Origin: Bacteroidaceae bacterium
GTDB taxonomy: Bacteria; Bacteroidota; Bacteroidia; Bacteroidales; Bacteroidaceae
Length of the DNA stretch: 57,323 nt
Reading direction: 5' to 3'
Assembly (NCBI GenBank): GCA_016292045.1
Contig: JAEEZX010000033.1
Span: 1-57,323 of the forward strand
The notes beneath the pieces were generated by a model. It saw nothing but the letters and a program-made list of their open reading frames with translations, ran no database searches and was not told the origin of the DNA. Positions 39,777 through 48,792 of the stretch are shown here, piece by piece. Both the position numbers and the translations under genes were made by a program. Numbering within the stretch: position 1 is the first letter of the stretch; the number at the start of each line of letters is the position of its first letter.

Positions 39777-40775
39777 ATGGAATTTCACGATATAGGATAT
39801 TTATCACTGCTCGTACTGCTGGTGCCCTACGTGGCCTGGTATGTGATGAAGCAAAGGCAGACGACACCGGCCCTGAAGGTGAGCTCGATGGACGCCTTCC
39901 GCGGTGTGAGGCCTACATGGCGCACATATTTGGTGCACGCCCCCTTCGTGCTCAACTGCATAGCTTGGACGGCAGCCTGTCTGGCACTGGCACGTCCGCA
40001 GACATCAAACTCGTGGTCGAGCAAGAGCGTGGAAGGCATTGATATCATGCTGTGTATGGACGTGTCGACGTCGATGCTGGCAGAGGACCTGAAGCCCAAC
40101 CGCGTGATAGCGGCCCGCGACGTGGCCGTGGACTTCATCAAGGGAAGACCCAACGACAACATAGGACTGACGGTGTTTGCCGGAGAGGCCTACACGCAGT
40201 GTCCGATGACGGTGGACCACGCCGTGCTCCTGAACCTCCTGAGCGGACTGAGCTGCGACATGGTGGAGAGAGGACTCCTGGAGGACGGCACGGCAATAGG
40301 TATGGGCATTGCCAACGCAGTGACCAGGCTGAAGGACTCGAAGGCCAAGTCGAAGGTCATCATAATGCTGACGGACGGCTCGAACAACCGCGGCGACATA
40401 TCGCCCGGCACAGCCGCTGACATAGCACACAGTTTCGGCATCAGAGTGTACACCATCGGTGTGGGCACCAACGGCACGGCTCCCTATCCCATGAGAGTGG
40501 GGGGCAGGACAGAGTATGTCAACATACCCGTGGAGATAGACACCAAGACACTGGCTGCAATAGCAGGGAAGACGGACGGCGAGTTCTACAGAGCCACCAA
40601 CACCTCGAAACTGCGCGAAGTGTATCAGGAAATAGACAAGCTGGAGAAGACCAAGATGAAGGTGCAGAACTATTCCAAGCACTACGAGGCATTCGGAGCA
40701 TTCCTCTGGGTGTGCGTCATCGCACTGATGCTGGAAGTGTTGCTGCGCGCCACGATACTGAAACGTATACCGTAG
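39777..40775 (+). CDS. batA: BatA, vWA-domain membrane protein
   Basis: A 332-residue protein anchored by an N-terminal pair of helices (YLSLLVLLVPYVAWYVM; FVLNCIAWTAACLALA) and a C-terminal helix (AFLWVCVIALMLEVLL). Between them is a von Willebrand A domain with MIDAS motif CMDVSTSMLAED (D-x-S-x-S) and LTDGSNNRGD. BatA and BatB are the vWA pair of the aerotolerance operon. They probably bind metal and form the periplasm-facing complex on which MoxR acts (inference from family work). Confidence 0.92.
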   Translation: MEFHDIGYLSLLVLLVPYVAWYVMKQRQTTPALKVSSMDAFRGVRPTWRTYLVHAPFVLNCIAWTAACLALARPQTSNSWSSKSVEGIDIMLCMDVSTSMLAEDLKPNRVIAARDVAVDFIKGRPNDNIGLTVFAGEAYTQCPMTVDHAVLLNLLSGLSCDMVERGLLEDGTAIGMGIANAVTRLKDSKAKSKVIIMLTDGSNNRGDISPGTAADIAHSFGIRVYTIGVGTNGTAPYPMRVGGRTEYVNIPVEIDTKTLAAIAGKTDGEFYRATNTSKLREVYQEIDKLEKTKMKVQNYSKHYEAFGAFLWVCVIALMLEVLLRATILKRIP

Positions 40776-40790
40776 AGAAAAAAGAAGGAC

Positions 40791-42512
40791 ATGTTTAGAT
40801 TTGAAAATCCGCAATATCTGTATTTGATACTCCTCTTGGGAGTGTTTGCCGCTTTGCATGTGCTCTTCTGGATGCGTCAGAAGAGACGTCTGAAGGAATA
40901 TGGAGACAAAAGGCTGGTGAAGAGCATGATGATAGACTACTCGGCACTGCGTCCGCAAGTGAAGTTCGTGCTCCTGGAAGTGAGCCTGCTCTTCTTCATC
41001 ATAGCGCTGGCCCGTCCGCAGTTCGGCACCAAGGTGGAGACCCGCGAGCGCAGCGGCATTGAGGCCATCATAGCCCTGGACGTGTCGAACTCGATGCTGG
41101 CGGAGGATGTGCGCCCGAACCGTCTGGAGAAGTCGAAGATGCTCATTTCGAGCATGGTGGACGAGATGAACGACGACAAAGTGGGTCTCATCGTCTATGC
41201 CGGACAGGCCTTCACACAGCTGCCCATCACGAGCGACTATGTGAGCGCAAAGATGTTCCTGAGCACGATATCGCCCAAGATGATAGAGCTGCAGGGCACG
41301 GACATCGCCGCCGCCATCACGATGGGTATGAGGAGCTTCACTCAGCAGGAAGATGTGTCGCGCGCCATATTCGTCATCACTGACGGTGAGGACAACGAGG
41401 GCGGTGCCGTCGAGGCTGCCAGGCAGGCTGCAAAGCAGGGCATACACGTCTATGTGCTGGGAGTGGGCAGCGTGAACGGAGCGCCGATTCCCATACCGGG
41501 CACGAGCCAGTATATGATAGACAACGAGGGCAACACGGTGATGTCGCGTCTGAACGAGCAGATGTGCCAGGAGATAGCCGAGGCCGGTGACGGAGCGTAT
41601 ATCTACGTGGACAACAGCAGCTCGGCACAGAGCAAGCTGTCGAAATACGTGGACAGGCTGGCCAAGTCGAAGATGGAGAGTCAGATGTACAGCGAATTCG
41701 ACGAGCAGTATCAGGGATTTATGCTGGTGGCTATGCTCCTGTTGATACTGGAAGTGGTGATACTGGAGAGAGAGAACCATGTCATCCAGAGATGGAACGT
41801 GTTTAAGCGTGGAACGATGGCGCTCCTGGCTGTGATGATGGTGGTGGGCGCTTCGGCACAGAACGACCGCGCGTTCATCCGCAGGGGTAACAGACTGATG
41901 AGAGACACTGTGGAGGGGAAAGTGCAGGCAGAGAAAGCCCAGATACAGTATCACAAGGCCATAGAACAGAATCCGAGCAACGGTATTGCCCGCTACAATC
42001 TGGGTAATTCGCTTATCATGCAGTCGAAGGCCGAGGATGCTATGAAGGAATATGAGATGGCCTCGAAGGTGGAAAAGGACAAGAAGAGGCTGTCGTCTAT
42101 CTGGCATAATATGGGCGTCGTCCTGCAGGCCGCAAAGCAGTATGACAAGGCTATAGAGTGCTACAAGCAGTCGCTGCGCAACGACCCCGCGAACGACGAG
42201 ACGCGCTACAACTACGTGCTCTGTCAGCGCCAGCTCAAGAATCAGCCGCAGGACCAGAATCAGCAGAATCAGGATCAGCAGCAACAGCAGCAACAACAGC
42301 AGCAGGACCAGAAGCAGCAGCAACAGCAACAGCAGCAGGAAAAGAAGGACGATGGTCAGCAGCAGGAGGAGAAACCCAAACCTGACGAGATGTCCAGGGA
42401 GAATGCCGAGCAACTGTTGAAGGCTGCCATGCAGGACGAGAAGAATACGCAGGAAAAAGTGCAGCGACAGCAGCAACAGCACGAGCGTCGCAGATTAGAG
42501 AAACAATGGTGA
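40791..42512 (+). CDS. BatB-BatC fusion: vWA membrane protein plus TPR domain
   Basis: A 573-residue protein that joins two genes separate in B. fragilis. Residues 1-330 are BatB: helices at 8-26 and 57-73, MIDAS D97-V-S99-N-S101, VITDGEDNEGG, and a C-terminal helix (GFMLVAMLLLILEVVIL). From M343 a fossil signal peptide (MALLAVMMVVGASAQ) begins BatC: TPR repeats (AQIQYHKAIEQNPSNGIARYN, KAIECYKQSLRNDPANDETR), then a poly-Gln stretch (about 487-530). With the signal peptide now internal, it acts as a second membrane crossing or may be cleaved. Whether the fusion is genuine can be tested in relatives. Confidence 0.85.
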   Translation: MFRFENPQYLYLILLLGVFAALHVLFWMRQKRRLKEYGDKRLVKSMMIDYSALRPQVKFVLLEVSLLFFIIALARPQFGTKVETRERSGIEAIIALDVSNSMLAEDVRPNRLEKSKMLISSMVDEMNDDKVGLIVYAGQAFTQLPITSDYVSAKMFLSTISPKMIELQGTDIAAAITMGMRSFTQQEDVSRAIFVITDGEDNEGGAVEAARQAAKQGIHVYVLGVGSVNGAPIPIPGTSQYMIDNEGNTVMSRLNEQMCQEIAEAGDGAYIYVDNSSSAQSKLSKYVDRLAKSKMESQMYSEFDEQYQGFMLVAMLLLILEVVILERENHVIQRWNVFKRGTMALLAVMMVVGASAQNDRAFIRRGNRLMRDTVEGKVQAEKAQIQYHKAIEQNPSNGIARYNLGNSLIMQSKAEDAMKEYEMASKVEKDKKRLSSIWHNMGVVLQAAKQYDKAIECYKQSLRNDPANDETRYNYVLCQRQLKNQPQDQNQQNQDQQQQQQQQQQDQKQQQQQQQQEKKDDGQQQEEKPKPDEMSRENAEQLLKAAMQDEKNTQEKVQRQQQQHERRRLEKQW

Positions 42513-44335
42513 TGAAGAGATACGTTCTTACGACAGTCTGCCTGATATTGTCCTTTGTGGGGATGATAGCCCAGGTGACGGTGAAGATACAGGTGCAGCC
42601 CCAGTGTGAAGTGGGACAGAGGGTGCGTGTGAGCTATATTGTCAACACATCGGATGTGGATGACATACAGGTGGGGGATTTTCCCGGTTTCGACCTGTTG
42701 TACGGTCCCTCGACGAGCACCCAGAGCAGCTACAGCATCGTGAACGGCAGGAGCACGAGCAGCAGTTCGATGACATTCTCCTACACTCTGCTGGCAAAGC
42801 AGGAAGGAAGGTTCCAGGTGCCGGCAGCCACAATCAGGAGCGGCGGAAAGACCTACAAGAGTGCGGGGGCGAACATCGAGGTGCTCCCGTCTTCCGGCAA
42901 CACGGGCGGTGGCAGCGCTCAGGGCGGCCAGTCTCAGGGCGGCTCTCGTCCGAGTGTGTCCCAGCGTCGCGGCGGACAGCAAGGAGTGGGGAAGGACGAC
43001 CTGTTTATCGCAGTGACAGCCAACAAGAAGAAGGTGTATGAACAGGAAGCTGTGGTGGTGACCTATAAGCTCTATACACTTGTCAATATACGTCAGCTGG
43101 CAGGCGAAATGCCGGAACTGGACAACTGCCACGTTCAGGAACTGGACTCCAAGGCACAGATGTCGCTGAAATACGAGCGCTACAACGGTCGCAACTACGG
43201 CACGGCTGTGTGGCGCCAGTATGTGCTCTTCCCCCAGAAGACAGGTAAGATATCCATTCCCTCCGTGAACTTCGATGCGGAGGTTGAACTGACAAATGCT
43301 TCTGCAGATCCGTTCGATATCTTCTTCGGAGGCGGAGCGCTCACACAGATGGTGAAGAAGACTATAGTGGCACCCGCTGTGGAGATAGAAGTGCAAGCGC
43401 TGCCGACACCTCGTCCGGAGCACTTTACAGGTGCTGTGGGACATTTCACGATGTCGGGCACACTCACTCCCGAGCAACTCAATGCCAACGATGCAGCCAC
43501 GCTGAGACTCGTGGTGAGCGGTCAGGGTAACATGAAACTGATGAAGGCTCCGGTGGTGTCGTTCCCCAAGGATTTCGAGGTGTACGACCCCAAAGAGAAC
43601 AACAAAACGGTGATGACGACGTCGGGAGCAAAGGGTAATGTGCTGTTCGACTATGTCGTGGTGCCTCGCCACGGCGGCAGATACAGTATTCCTCCCGTGG
43701 AATTCACGTATTTCGACCCGGACAAAGAAGCATATCAGACAGTGAGGACGGATTCCTTCCACATCGCCGTTGCAAAGGGAAAGGAGACGCACACCACCAC
43801 TGTGCAGCACAAAGAGGACTTGAAGGTGCTCTCCAGCGACATACACTATATCAAGACCGGAGAAGCGAAGGTGAAGAGTCAGTCGGTGAACTTCTTCATG
43901 ACTGAGAAATACGGCATTGCTTACGGTGTCAGTCTTGTTGCCTTCCTCGGAATACTCGGTATCTTCTATCGCAAAGCCAAAGAGAATGCCAACATAGCTG
44001 GTATGCGTCGCAAGCGCGCCGGAAAGGCTGCATCGAAGCGTCTGAAAGTGGCTGCAAAACTCCTGAAAGCACACGATGCCGGTGCATTCTATGATGAGAC
44101 CCTGCGGGCTCTGATCGGCTATGCAGGAGACAAGCTCTCGTTGCCCACCGAGGAACTCTCCAAGGAAAGAATCTCAGAGGAGATGCTCTCCAAAGGTGTG
44201 GACGCAGCACTTGTGGAGCGATATATCAGAGTGATGAACGATTGCGAGTTTGCCCGCTTTGCTCCGGGAAATCCTGAGGAGACGATGGACAAGATATTCG
44301 CAGAGGCAACGGATGTGATAAACGAAATGGAATAA
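42512..44335 (+). CDS. batD: BatD, oxygen-tolerance protein
   Basis: A protein of about 607 residues with signal peptide (MKRYVLTTVCLILSFVGMIAQ). It is made of repeated beta-sandwich domains in the periplasm (VRVSYIVNTSDVDDIQVGDFPGF; KKKVYEQEAVVVTYKLYTLVNI; LKLMKAPVVSFPKDFEVYDP in part) typical of BatD. A membrane helix (YGVSLVAFLGILGIFY, about 470-485) and a cytoplasmic helical tail (RRKRAGKAASKRLKVAAKLL) end the protein. A low-complexity Gly/Ser/Gln stretch lies at about 128-155. The start overlaps the batB stop; ATG 42506 is an alternative 6 nt earlier. Confidence 0.88.
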   Translation: MKRYVLTTVCLILSFVGMIAQVTVKIQVQPQCEVGQRVRVSYIVNTSDVDDIQVGDFPGFDLLYGPSTSTQSSYSIVNGRSTSSSSMTFSYTLLAKQEGRFQVPAATIRSGGKTYKSAGANIEVLPSSGNTGGGSAQGGQSQGGSRPSVSQRRGGQQGVGKDDLFIAVTANKKKVYEQEAVVVTYKLYTLVNIRQLAGEMPELDNCHVQELDSKAQMSLKYERYNGRNYGTAVWRQYVLFPQKTGKISIPSVNFDAEVELTNASADPFDIFFGGGALTQMVKKTIVAPAVEIEVQALPTPRPEHFTGAVGHFTMSGTLTPEQLNANDAATLRLVVSGQGNMKLMKAPVVSFPKDFEVYDPKENNKTVMTTSGAKGNVLFDYVVVPRHGGRYSIPPVEFTYFDPDKEAYQTVRTDSFHIAVAKGKETHTTTVQHKEDLKVLSSDIHYIKTGEAKVKSQSVNFFMTEKYGIAYGVSLVAFLGILGIFYRKAKENANIAGMRRKRAGKAASKRLKVAAKLLKAHDAGAFYDETLRALIGYAGDKLSLPTEELSKERISEEMLSKGVDAALVERYIRVMNDCEFARFAPGNPEETMDKIFAEATDVINEME

Positions 44336-44339
44336 GAAG

Positions 44340-45092
44340 ATGAAGAGACTCACCATATTGATAATGCTGATGACAGCCGCATTTGTGTCGGCTGCGGAGG
44401 CGGATTCCCTCAAAGTGCTGGGCGACAGTGCTTTTGCGAAGGAGGATTTCAAGACAGCTGTGACGCACTATAAAGCTGTTGCCGAGATGGGGGAGAGCGC
44501 GGCTGTGTGCTACAATCTGGGTTGCTGCTACTATCGTCTGGACGATATGGCGCGCAGTGTATTGTGGTTTGAGAGAGCGGCTCTGCTGGATCCTTCCGAC
44601 GAGGATATCCGTTTCAATCTGGATATGGCCCGTTCGAAGACAATAGACCATATCACGCCCCGCCATGAGATGTTCTTCACTGCGGCCTGGCATTCTATGA
44701 CATCGTGGCTGAGTGCCGATGAGTGGGCCGCGTGGGCAGTCGCTTTCTTCGTGGGAATGCTGCTGTTATTCTTCATGTATTTCTTCTCATCCGACATTGT
44801 CGTCCGCAAGACAGGTTTCTTCGGAGCACTGTTGTCTCTCGTCCTTGTCTTGCTGACAAATGCTTTGGCTTACAGTCAGCGACGGATGCAGGTGGAGCGC
44901 AGCGGCGCCATTGTGATGACTCCCGCCGTGACGGTGAAGAGCACGCCTTCGAAGAGCGGCACGGAACTGTTCGTACTTCACGAGGGCACCCGTGTGGAGA
45001 TTCTCGACAACACGATGAAGGAATGGGTCGAGATACAGATTGCCGACGGAAAAGTGGGGTGGATGGAGAGAGAACAGCTGGAGCAGATATAA
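44340..45092 (+). CDS. batE: BatE, TPR and SH3-domain membrane protein
   Basis: A 250-residue protein with signal peptide (MKRLTILIMLMTAAFVSAAEA). A TPR pair follows (FKTAVTHYKAVAEMGESAAVCYNLG, MARSVLWFERAALLDPSDED), then two membrane helices (WAVAFFVGMLLLFFMYFF; FFGALLSLVLVLLTNALA). The C-terminus is an SH3-like domain (VTVKSTPSKSGTELFVLHEGTRVEIL, WVEIQIADGKVGWM). This order is that of BatE. It ends the bat genes; the next gene begins 18 nt later. Confidence 0.9.
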   Translation: MKRLTILIMLMTAAFVSAAEADSLKVLGDSAFAKEDFKTAVTHYKAVAEMGESAAVCYNLGCCYYRLDDMARSVLWFERAALLDPSDEDIRFNLDMARSKTIDHITPRHEMFFTAAWHSMTSWLSADEWAAWAVAFFVGMLLLFFMYFFSSDIVVRKTGFFGALLSLVLVLLTNALAYSQRRMQVERSGAIVMTPAVTVKSTPSKSGTELFVLHEGTRVEILDNTMKEWVEIQIADGKVGWMEREQLEQI

Positions 45093-45110
45093 CGCTGTAG
45101 TGGAAAAGGT

Positions 45111-45767
45111 ATGGATGAGTATTTTCTCTTGCTGATAAACGGGTATCACACCACATGGCTGAACGATTTCATGTGGAATGTGACCGGTATTCTGCCCTGG
45201 ATGCTGTTTTATGTTTCGATACTGTGGCTGGTGTTCAAGAACAATAAAGTGGAGGTGGCACTCTCCATCTTGGCTTTTGTGGCTCTCACAGTGCTTATCG
45301 CAGACCAGGCGAGCGCCACGTTGCTGAAACCCCTCGTGGGTCGTTTGCGTCCCACGCACGAACCGTCTCTTGCCGGTCAGATACAGATTGTGAACGGATA
45401 TTTGGGCGGACTGTACAGTTTCCCCAGCAGCCACGCGGCCAACACCTTCGCCGTGGCAACATTCCTGTCTCTTCTGGTGCATCATTGGCGTATGACGATG
45501 CTGTGTTTCCTGTGGGCTGTGATGTGTTGTTACAGTCGTGTGTATATGGGTGTTCACTATCCTTCCGACATACTGTGCGGTGCCGTTCTTGGCGCTCTGA
45601 CGGGTTTTCTTACCTATTACATCTACCGTGTAACAGCCAAGAAACATATGAAGAAATACACCCACAGCTATTATTCCACGTCCTACACATCTTCGGGTTT
45701 TCTGATGTCGGATATGGATTTTGTCTCAGTAGCGTTTCTGCTGACGCTGATAGGAATGTCCTTCTAA
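45111..45767 (+). CDS. PAP2-family membrane phosphatase
   Basis: A 218-residue phosphatidic-acid phosphatase type 2 protein with five to six helices. All three signature motifs are present: KPLVGRLRP (K-x6-R-P), YSFPSSHA (PSSH) and SRVYMGVHYPSDI (S-R-x5-H-x3-D). The substrate may be undecaprenyl pyrophosphate or a lipid phosphate; sequence alone does not decide. It is probably co-transcribed with batE (18-nt gap). The last residues are hydrophobic (MDFVSVAFLLTLIGMSF). It ends in a 4-nt convergent overlap with the rluA-like gene. Confidence 0.88.
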   Translation: MDEYFLLLINGYHTTWLNDFMWNVTGILPWMLFYVSILWLVFKNNKVEVALSILAFVALTVLIADQASATLLKPLVGRLRPTHEPSLAGQIQIVNGYLGGLYSFPSSHAANTFAVATFLSLLVHHWRMTMLCFLWAVMCCYSRVYMGVHYPSDILCGAVLGALTGFLTYYIYRVTAKKHMKKYTHSYYSTSYTSSGFLMSDMDFVSVAFLLTLIGMSF

Positions 45768-46648
45768 TCCTCGAAGAATTTTGTAAAGGCTTTCGGGAAC
45801 GGAGTCTCGAAGCGCATGTCTTCCCCTGTCACGGGATGGGTGAAGAAGAGTCTGTAGGCATGCAGTGCAAGGCGACGTGCCGGATTGCGTCCGTTGCCGT
45901 ATTTGTCGTCTCCGCACACGGGATATCCCAGGTCAGCCATGTGTACGCGAATCTGATTCTTGCGCCCGGTCTCCAGTTTCATCTCACATAGTGTGAGGTC
46001 GCCGCTCACTTTGAGGCGCCGGTAGTGTGTGACGGCTTCCTTTCCGCCGTTGTCGGTGGGAGAGGAATATGTGACGAATGCCTTGTTGTCTTTCAGCCAA
46101 CTGTGCACAGTGCCGCCTTCCTGCTCCATTGCACCCGAGAGAAGAGCCACGTAGCGGCGGTCGTAGACGAGTTCCTTCCAGTTGTGCTCCAACGTCTGCG
46201 CGGTCTCTATGTCCTTGGCATATATCATAAGACCGGAGGTTTCCCTGTCGAGGCGGTGTACCACGTGGGCACGACATTTGAAGTGTCTCTTCTCGAAGTA
46301 TTCGTCCAGCACGGTCTTCACGCAGTACTGCTTTGCCGACGAGGCCATTGAGAGTATGCCCTCGCTCTTTTCTATCACCACGAGATTCTTGTCCTCGTAG
46401 ATGATTTTTACGTAGCGGTTTTCAAGTGCTGTGGATTTCTTGTGTCTCATCACGTTCACCACGTCGCCTCTCCTGAGAGGTGTGTCGTGCCGGCTCACAG
46501 CCTTTCTGTTCACCGTGACAGCTCCGCCCGAGAGCAGATTCTTCACTCTCGTGTGTGTGAGTCCCATCTGTTTGAGGAGGAAGTCGATGAGTACGGTGTC
46601 CTCCCTGACGGGTATTTCGATATATTTTTTTGAAGCGTATTCGTTCAT
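45764..46648 (-). CDS. RluA-family 23S/tRNA pseudouridine synthase
   Basis: A 294-residue RNA pseudouridine synthase. It has an N-terminal S4 RNA-binding domain (LLKQMGLTHTRVKNLLSGGAVTVN) and a catalytic domain with HRLDRETSGLM (catalytic D134), LVYDRRYVALLSG, TGRKNQIRVH and YGNGRNPARRLALHA. The exact uridine target is not predictable. It follows the fbp gene with a TAATG overlap (46646-46650), so the two are coupled. Convergent with the PAP2 gene. Confidence 0.93.
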   Translation of the reverse strand: MNEYASKKYIEIPVREDTVLIDFLLKQMGLTHTRVKNLLSGGAVTVNRKAVSRHDTPLRRGDVVNVMRHKKSTALENRYVKIIYEDKNLVVIEKSEGILSMASSAKQYCVKTVLDEYFEKRHFKCRAHVVHRLDRETSGLMIYAKDIETAQTLEHNWKELVYDRRYVALLSGAMEQEGGTVHSWLKDNKAFVTYSSPTDNGGKEAVTHYRRLKVSGDLTLCEMKLETGRKNQIRVHMADLGYPVCGDDKYGNGRNPARRLALHAYRLFFTHPVTGEDMRFETPFPKAFTKFFED

Positions 46649-48630
46649 TATCCTCTGGATTTAAGCAGTCCGTGACGATAGGCGTAGAGCAGTTCCCGGA
46701 GTTCCTCTATCTGTCTCATCAGATGCTGCCCTCTGTCGGTGTCTCTCACTTTCATGCGCTGTCCCATCATCTCCACGATCTGTACCTCGCTCTTGATGTC
46801 AGTGCCGCTCACGATGGCATCCTTTGTGCTCTTGAAGGGTTCGTGCTGTATGAGCTGGAATCCTCTGGAGTGGTAGACGAGCGTATATCCGGCGATGCCC
46901 GTTGTCTTGTGATACGGTTCGGCAAATCCTCCGTCGATGACCATCAGTTGTCCGTCGGCTCTGATGGGGCTTTCTCCCGCAGCCACGTGTACGGGCACGT
47001 GTCCGTTGATGATATGCCGGTGAGTGCCCTTCACTCCGAATGCGTCCAGTATGCTGCGACACACGTCTGGATTGTTGCGCAGACGGTAGTATGCACCTTT
47101 CTTTTCTTCGTGCAGTGTCTTGTCCACGAGGAAATAGCGCTCGAACGTGGTCATCCGGCTCTTGTCGAAGAGAGGACTTTCGGGGCCGCACCACAGATAC
47201 CAGAAATAGTCCTTCGCCCATTTCTTGTCGGTCTCCGGTGTGTCTGTCGTGAATGCCGAGCGCATAATCATTCCCGTGCGTGTCATCAGTGCCATGCCTT
47301 TCAGTTTCTCTCCCTTCAGTGTCACTTCCTTGAGTGTGCCGTCTTCGTTCATGGGTACGGAGGCGTGGAAGAGCAGGTTGGAGTTGAACACGGCGTACAT
47401 GCATCCGTGGTCGAACAGGCATTTGATGTGTCTCTGCAGTTTCTCGCTCACGCGGAAGCTGTGGTGCAGCTGCCGTGTCAGTTCTTCTTCTTCGGGAGTG
47501 AGCTTGTAGGGGTCGTTCCAGTCCACGGTGGGGAAGTGGCACGATGTCATACTGTAGGTCTTGCCGTCCAGTTCGTACACACCCTTTTCGGGATTGATGT
47601 GGTGCAGTGTGCCCACGCGTGATATCACCCAGTCGTCATGTGCCCAGATCATCTGTTCCTCCAGTTTGAACTGCAGCACGGAGACCGCTTTATGCATTCT
47701 TGCCAGCAACAGTTGCTCTTTTTCGTCCATGGCCCGCTGGTGTTCTGCCAGTTTGGGCATGAATTCCCTGCAGGGGTCGTCTCCGTAGTGTTCCATTGCG
47801 AATGTGGCCAGCGGTACGAGGTTGATACCGTATCCGTCCTCCAGTGTGGCCATGTTGCCGAAACGCAGCGAGAGTCTCAGTACGTTCATGATACAGCAGT
47901 CGTTACCGGCGGCGGCACCCATCCACAGGGCATCGTGGTTGCCCCATTGTATGTCGAAATTCTTGTAGTCGACGAGTGTGTCCATGATGATGTGTGCTCC
48001 GGGTCCGCGGTCGAAGATGTCGCCCAGGATGTGCAGCTGGTCGATGGCCAGATGCTGTATCACGTGCGAGAGCGCCTTGATGAAGTTGCCGGCCTGCTCT
48101 GTGGATATGATGGTCTCCACGATACGGTGTATGTAGTCGCCCTTGTCCTTGTCCTCGGCGTTCTCGTGCAGCAGTTCCTCCAGTATGTATGCAAACTCTC
48201 TGGGCAGGGCTTTGCGCACTTTGCTGCGCGTGTATTTCGATGATACGATGCGGCACACCTCGATGAGTCTGTACAGTGTGGTCTCATACCAGGGTGTGAG
48301 GTCTTTTTCCGCTGCGGTGATGAGTTCCAGTTTTTCTTCCGGATAGTAGATGAGCGTGCACAGTTCCCTTATCTCCTCCTTGGAGAGGGTGTCTGCGTAG
48401 CGTTCCTTGATTTTTCGTTTGATGCTTCCCGACGCGTTCTTCAGTATGTGCTGGAAGGCCTCGTGCTCTCCGTGTATGTCGGCCACGAAATGTTCTGTAC
48501 CTTTCGGCAGGTTGAGTATGGCCTCCAGATTGATGATTTCGGTGCTGGCTGCCCCTGCGTTGGGGAAACTCTGCGAGAGCAGTTCGAGGACGCGGCGGTC
48601 CTGTTCTATCTGTTGTGCGGAAATGACCAT
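46648..48630 (-). CDS. fbp: Fructose-1,6-bisphosphatase class III
   Basis: A 660-residue gluconeogenic enzyme of the Firmicutes-Bacteroidetes class III, a metallophosphatase unrelated to E. coli Fbp. Metal-binding motifs: ADIHGEH (50-56), ILGDIFDRGPG, WGNHDALWMG, and C-terminal INGHVPVHVAAGESPIRADG. Length is usual for this class (about 640-670). It converts fructose-1,6-bisphosphate to fructose-6-phosphate. Its promoter is a TATTTTTG box on the minus strand at 48663-48670. Confidence 0.95.
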   Translation of the reverse strand: MVISAQQIEQDRRVLELLSQSFPNAGAASTEIINLEAILNLPKGTEHFVADIHGEHEAFQHILKNASGSIKRKIKERYADTLSKEEIRELCTLIYYPEEKLELITAAEKDLTPWYETTLYRLIEVCRIVSSKYTRSKVRKALPREFAYILEELLHENAEDKDKGDYIHRIVETIISTEQAGNFIKALSHVIQHLAIDQLHILGDIFDRGPGAHIIMDTLVDYKNFDIQWGNHDALWMGAAAGNDCCIMNVLRLSLRFGNMATLEDGYGINLVPLATFAMEHYGDDPCREFMPKLAEHQRAMDEKEQLLLARMHKAVSVLQFKLEEQMIWAHDDWVISRVGTLHHINPEKGVYELDGKTYSMTSCHFPTVDWNDPYKLTPEEEELTRQLHHSFRVSEKLQRHIKCLFDHGCMYAVFNSNLLFHASVPMNEDGTLKEVTLKGEKLKGMALMTRTGMIMRSAFTTDTPETDKKWAKDYFWYLWCGPESPLFDKSRMTTFERYFLVDKTLHEEKKGAYYRLRNNPDVCRSILDAFGVKGTHRHIINGHVPVHVAAGESPIRADGQLMVIDGGFAEPYHKTTGIAGYTLVYHSRGFQLIQHEPFKSTKDAIVSGTDIKSEVQIVEMMGQRMKVRDTDRGQHLMRQIEELRELLYAYRHGLLKSRG

Positions 48631-48662
48631 GTCTGAGTTGTGATTTTGTGTCCTTTTGTGTG

Positions 48663-48670
48663 CAAAAATA
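48663..48670 (-). promoter_or_regulatory. -7 box TATTTTTG for fbp
   Basis: Minus-strand TATTTTTG, 32 nt before the fbp ATG at 48630. Confidence 0.5.
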
Positions 48671-48777
48671 CGAATTTTTATTGAAGAATGTGTAAATTAT
48701 GATAATAAAATTGATGATTAAGGAATGAAGAGGGATGTTTTTCAATTTTCATTGTTTTATATCTCGGGAAAAATTCT

Positions 48778-48785
48778 TACCTTTG
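48778..48785 (+). promoter_or_regulatory. -7 box TACCTTTG next to the 48793 start
   Basis: TACCTTTG ends 7 nt before the first ATG, again giving almost no leader. Confidence 0.62.
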
Positions 48786-48792
48786 TACCCGT

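Noticed and set aside
40005..42482. Minus-strand open frame of more than 800 codons over batA-batB
   Set aside because: Its leucine runs are the antisense of the poly-Gln tract; no family features.
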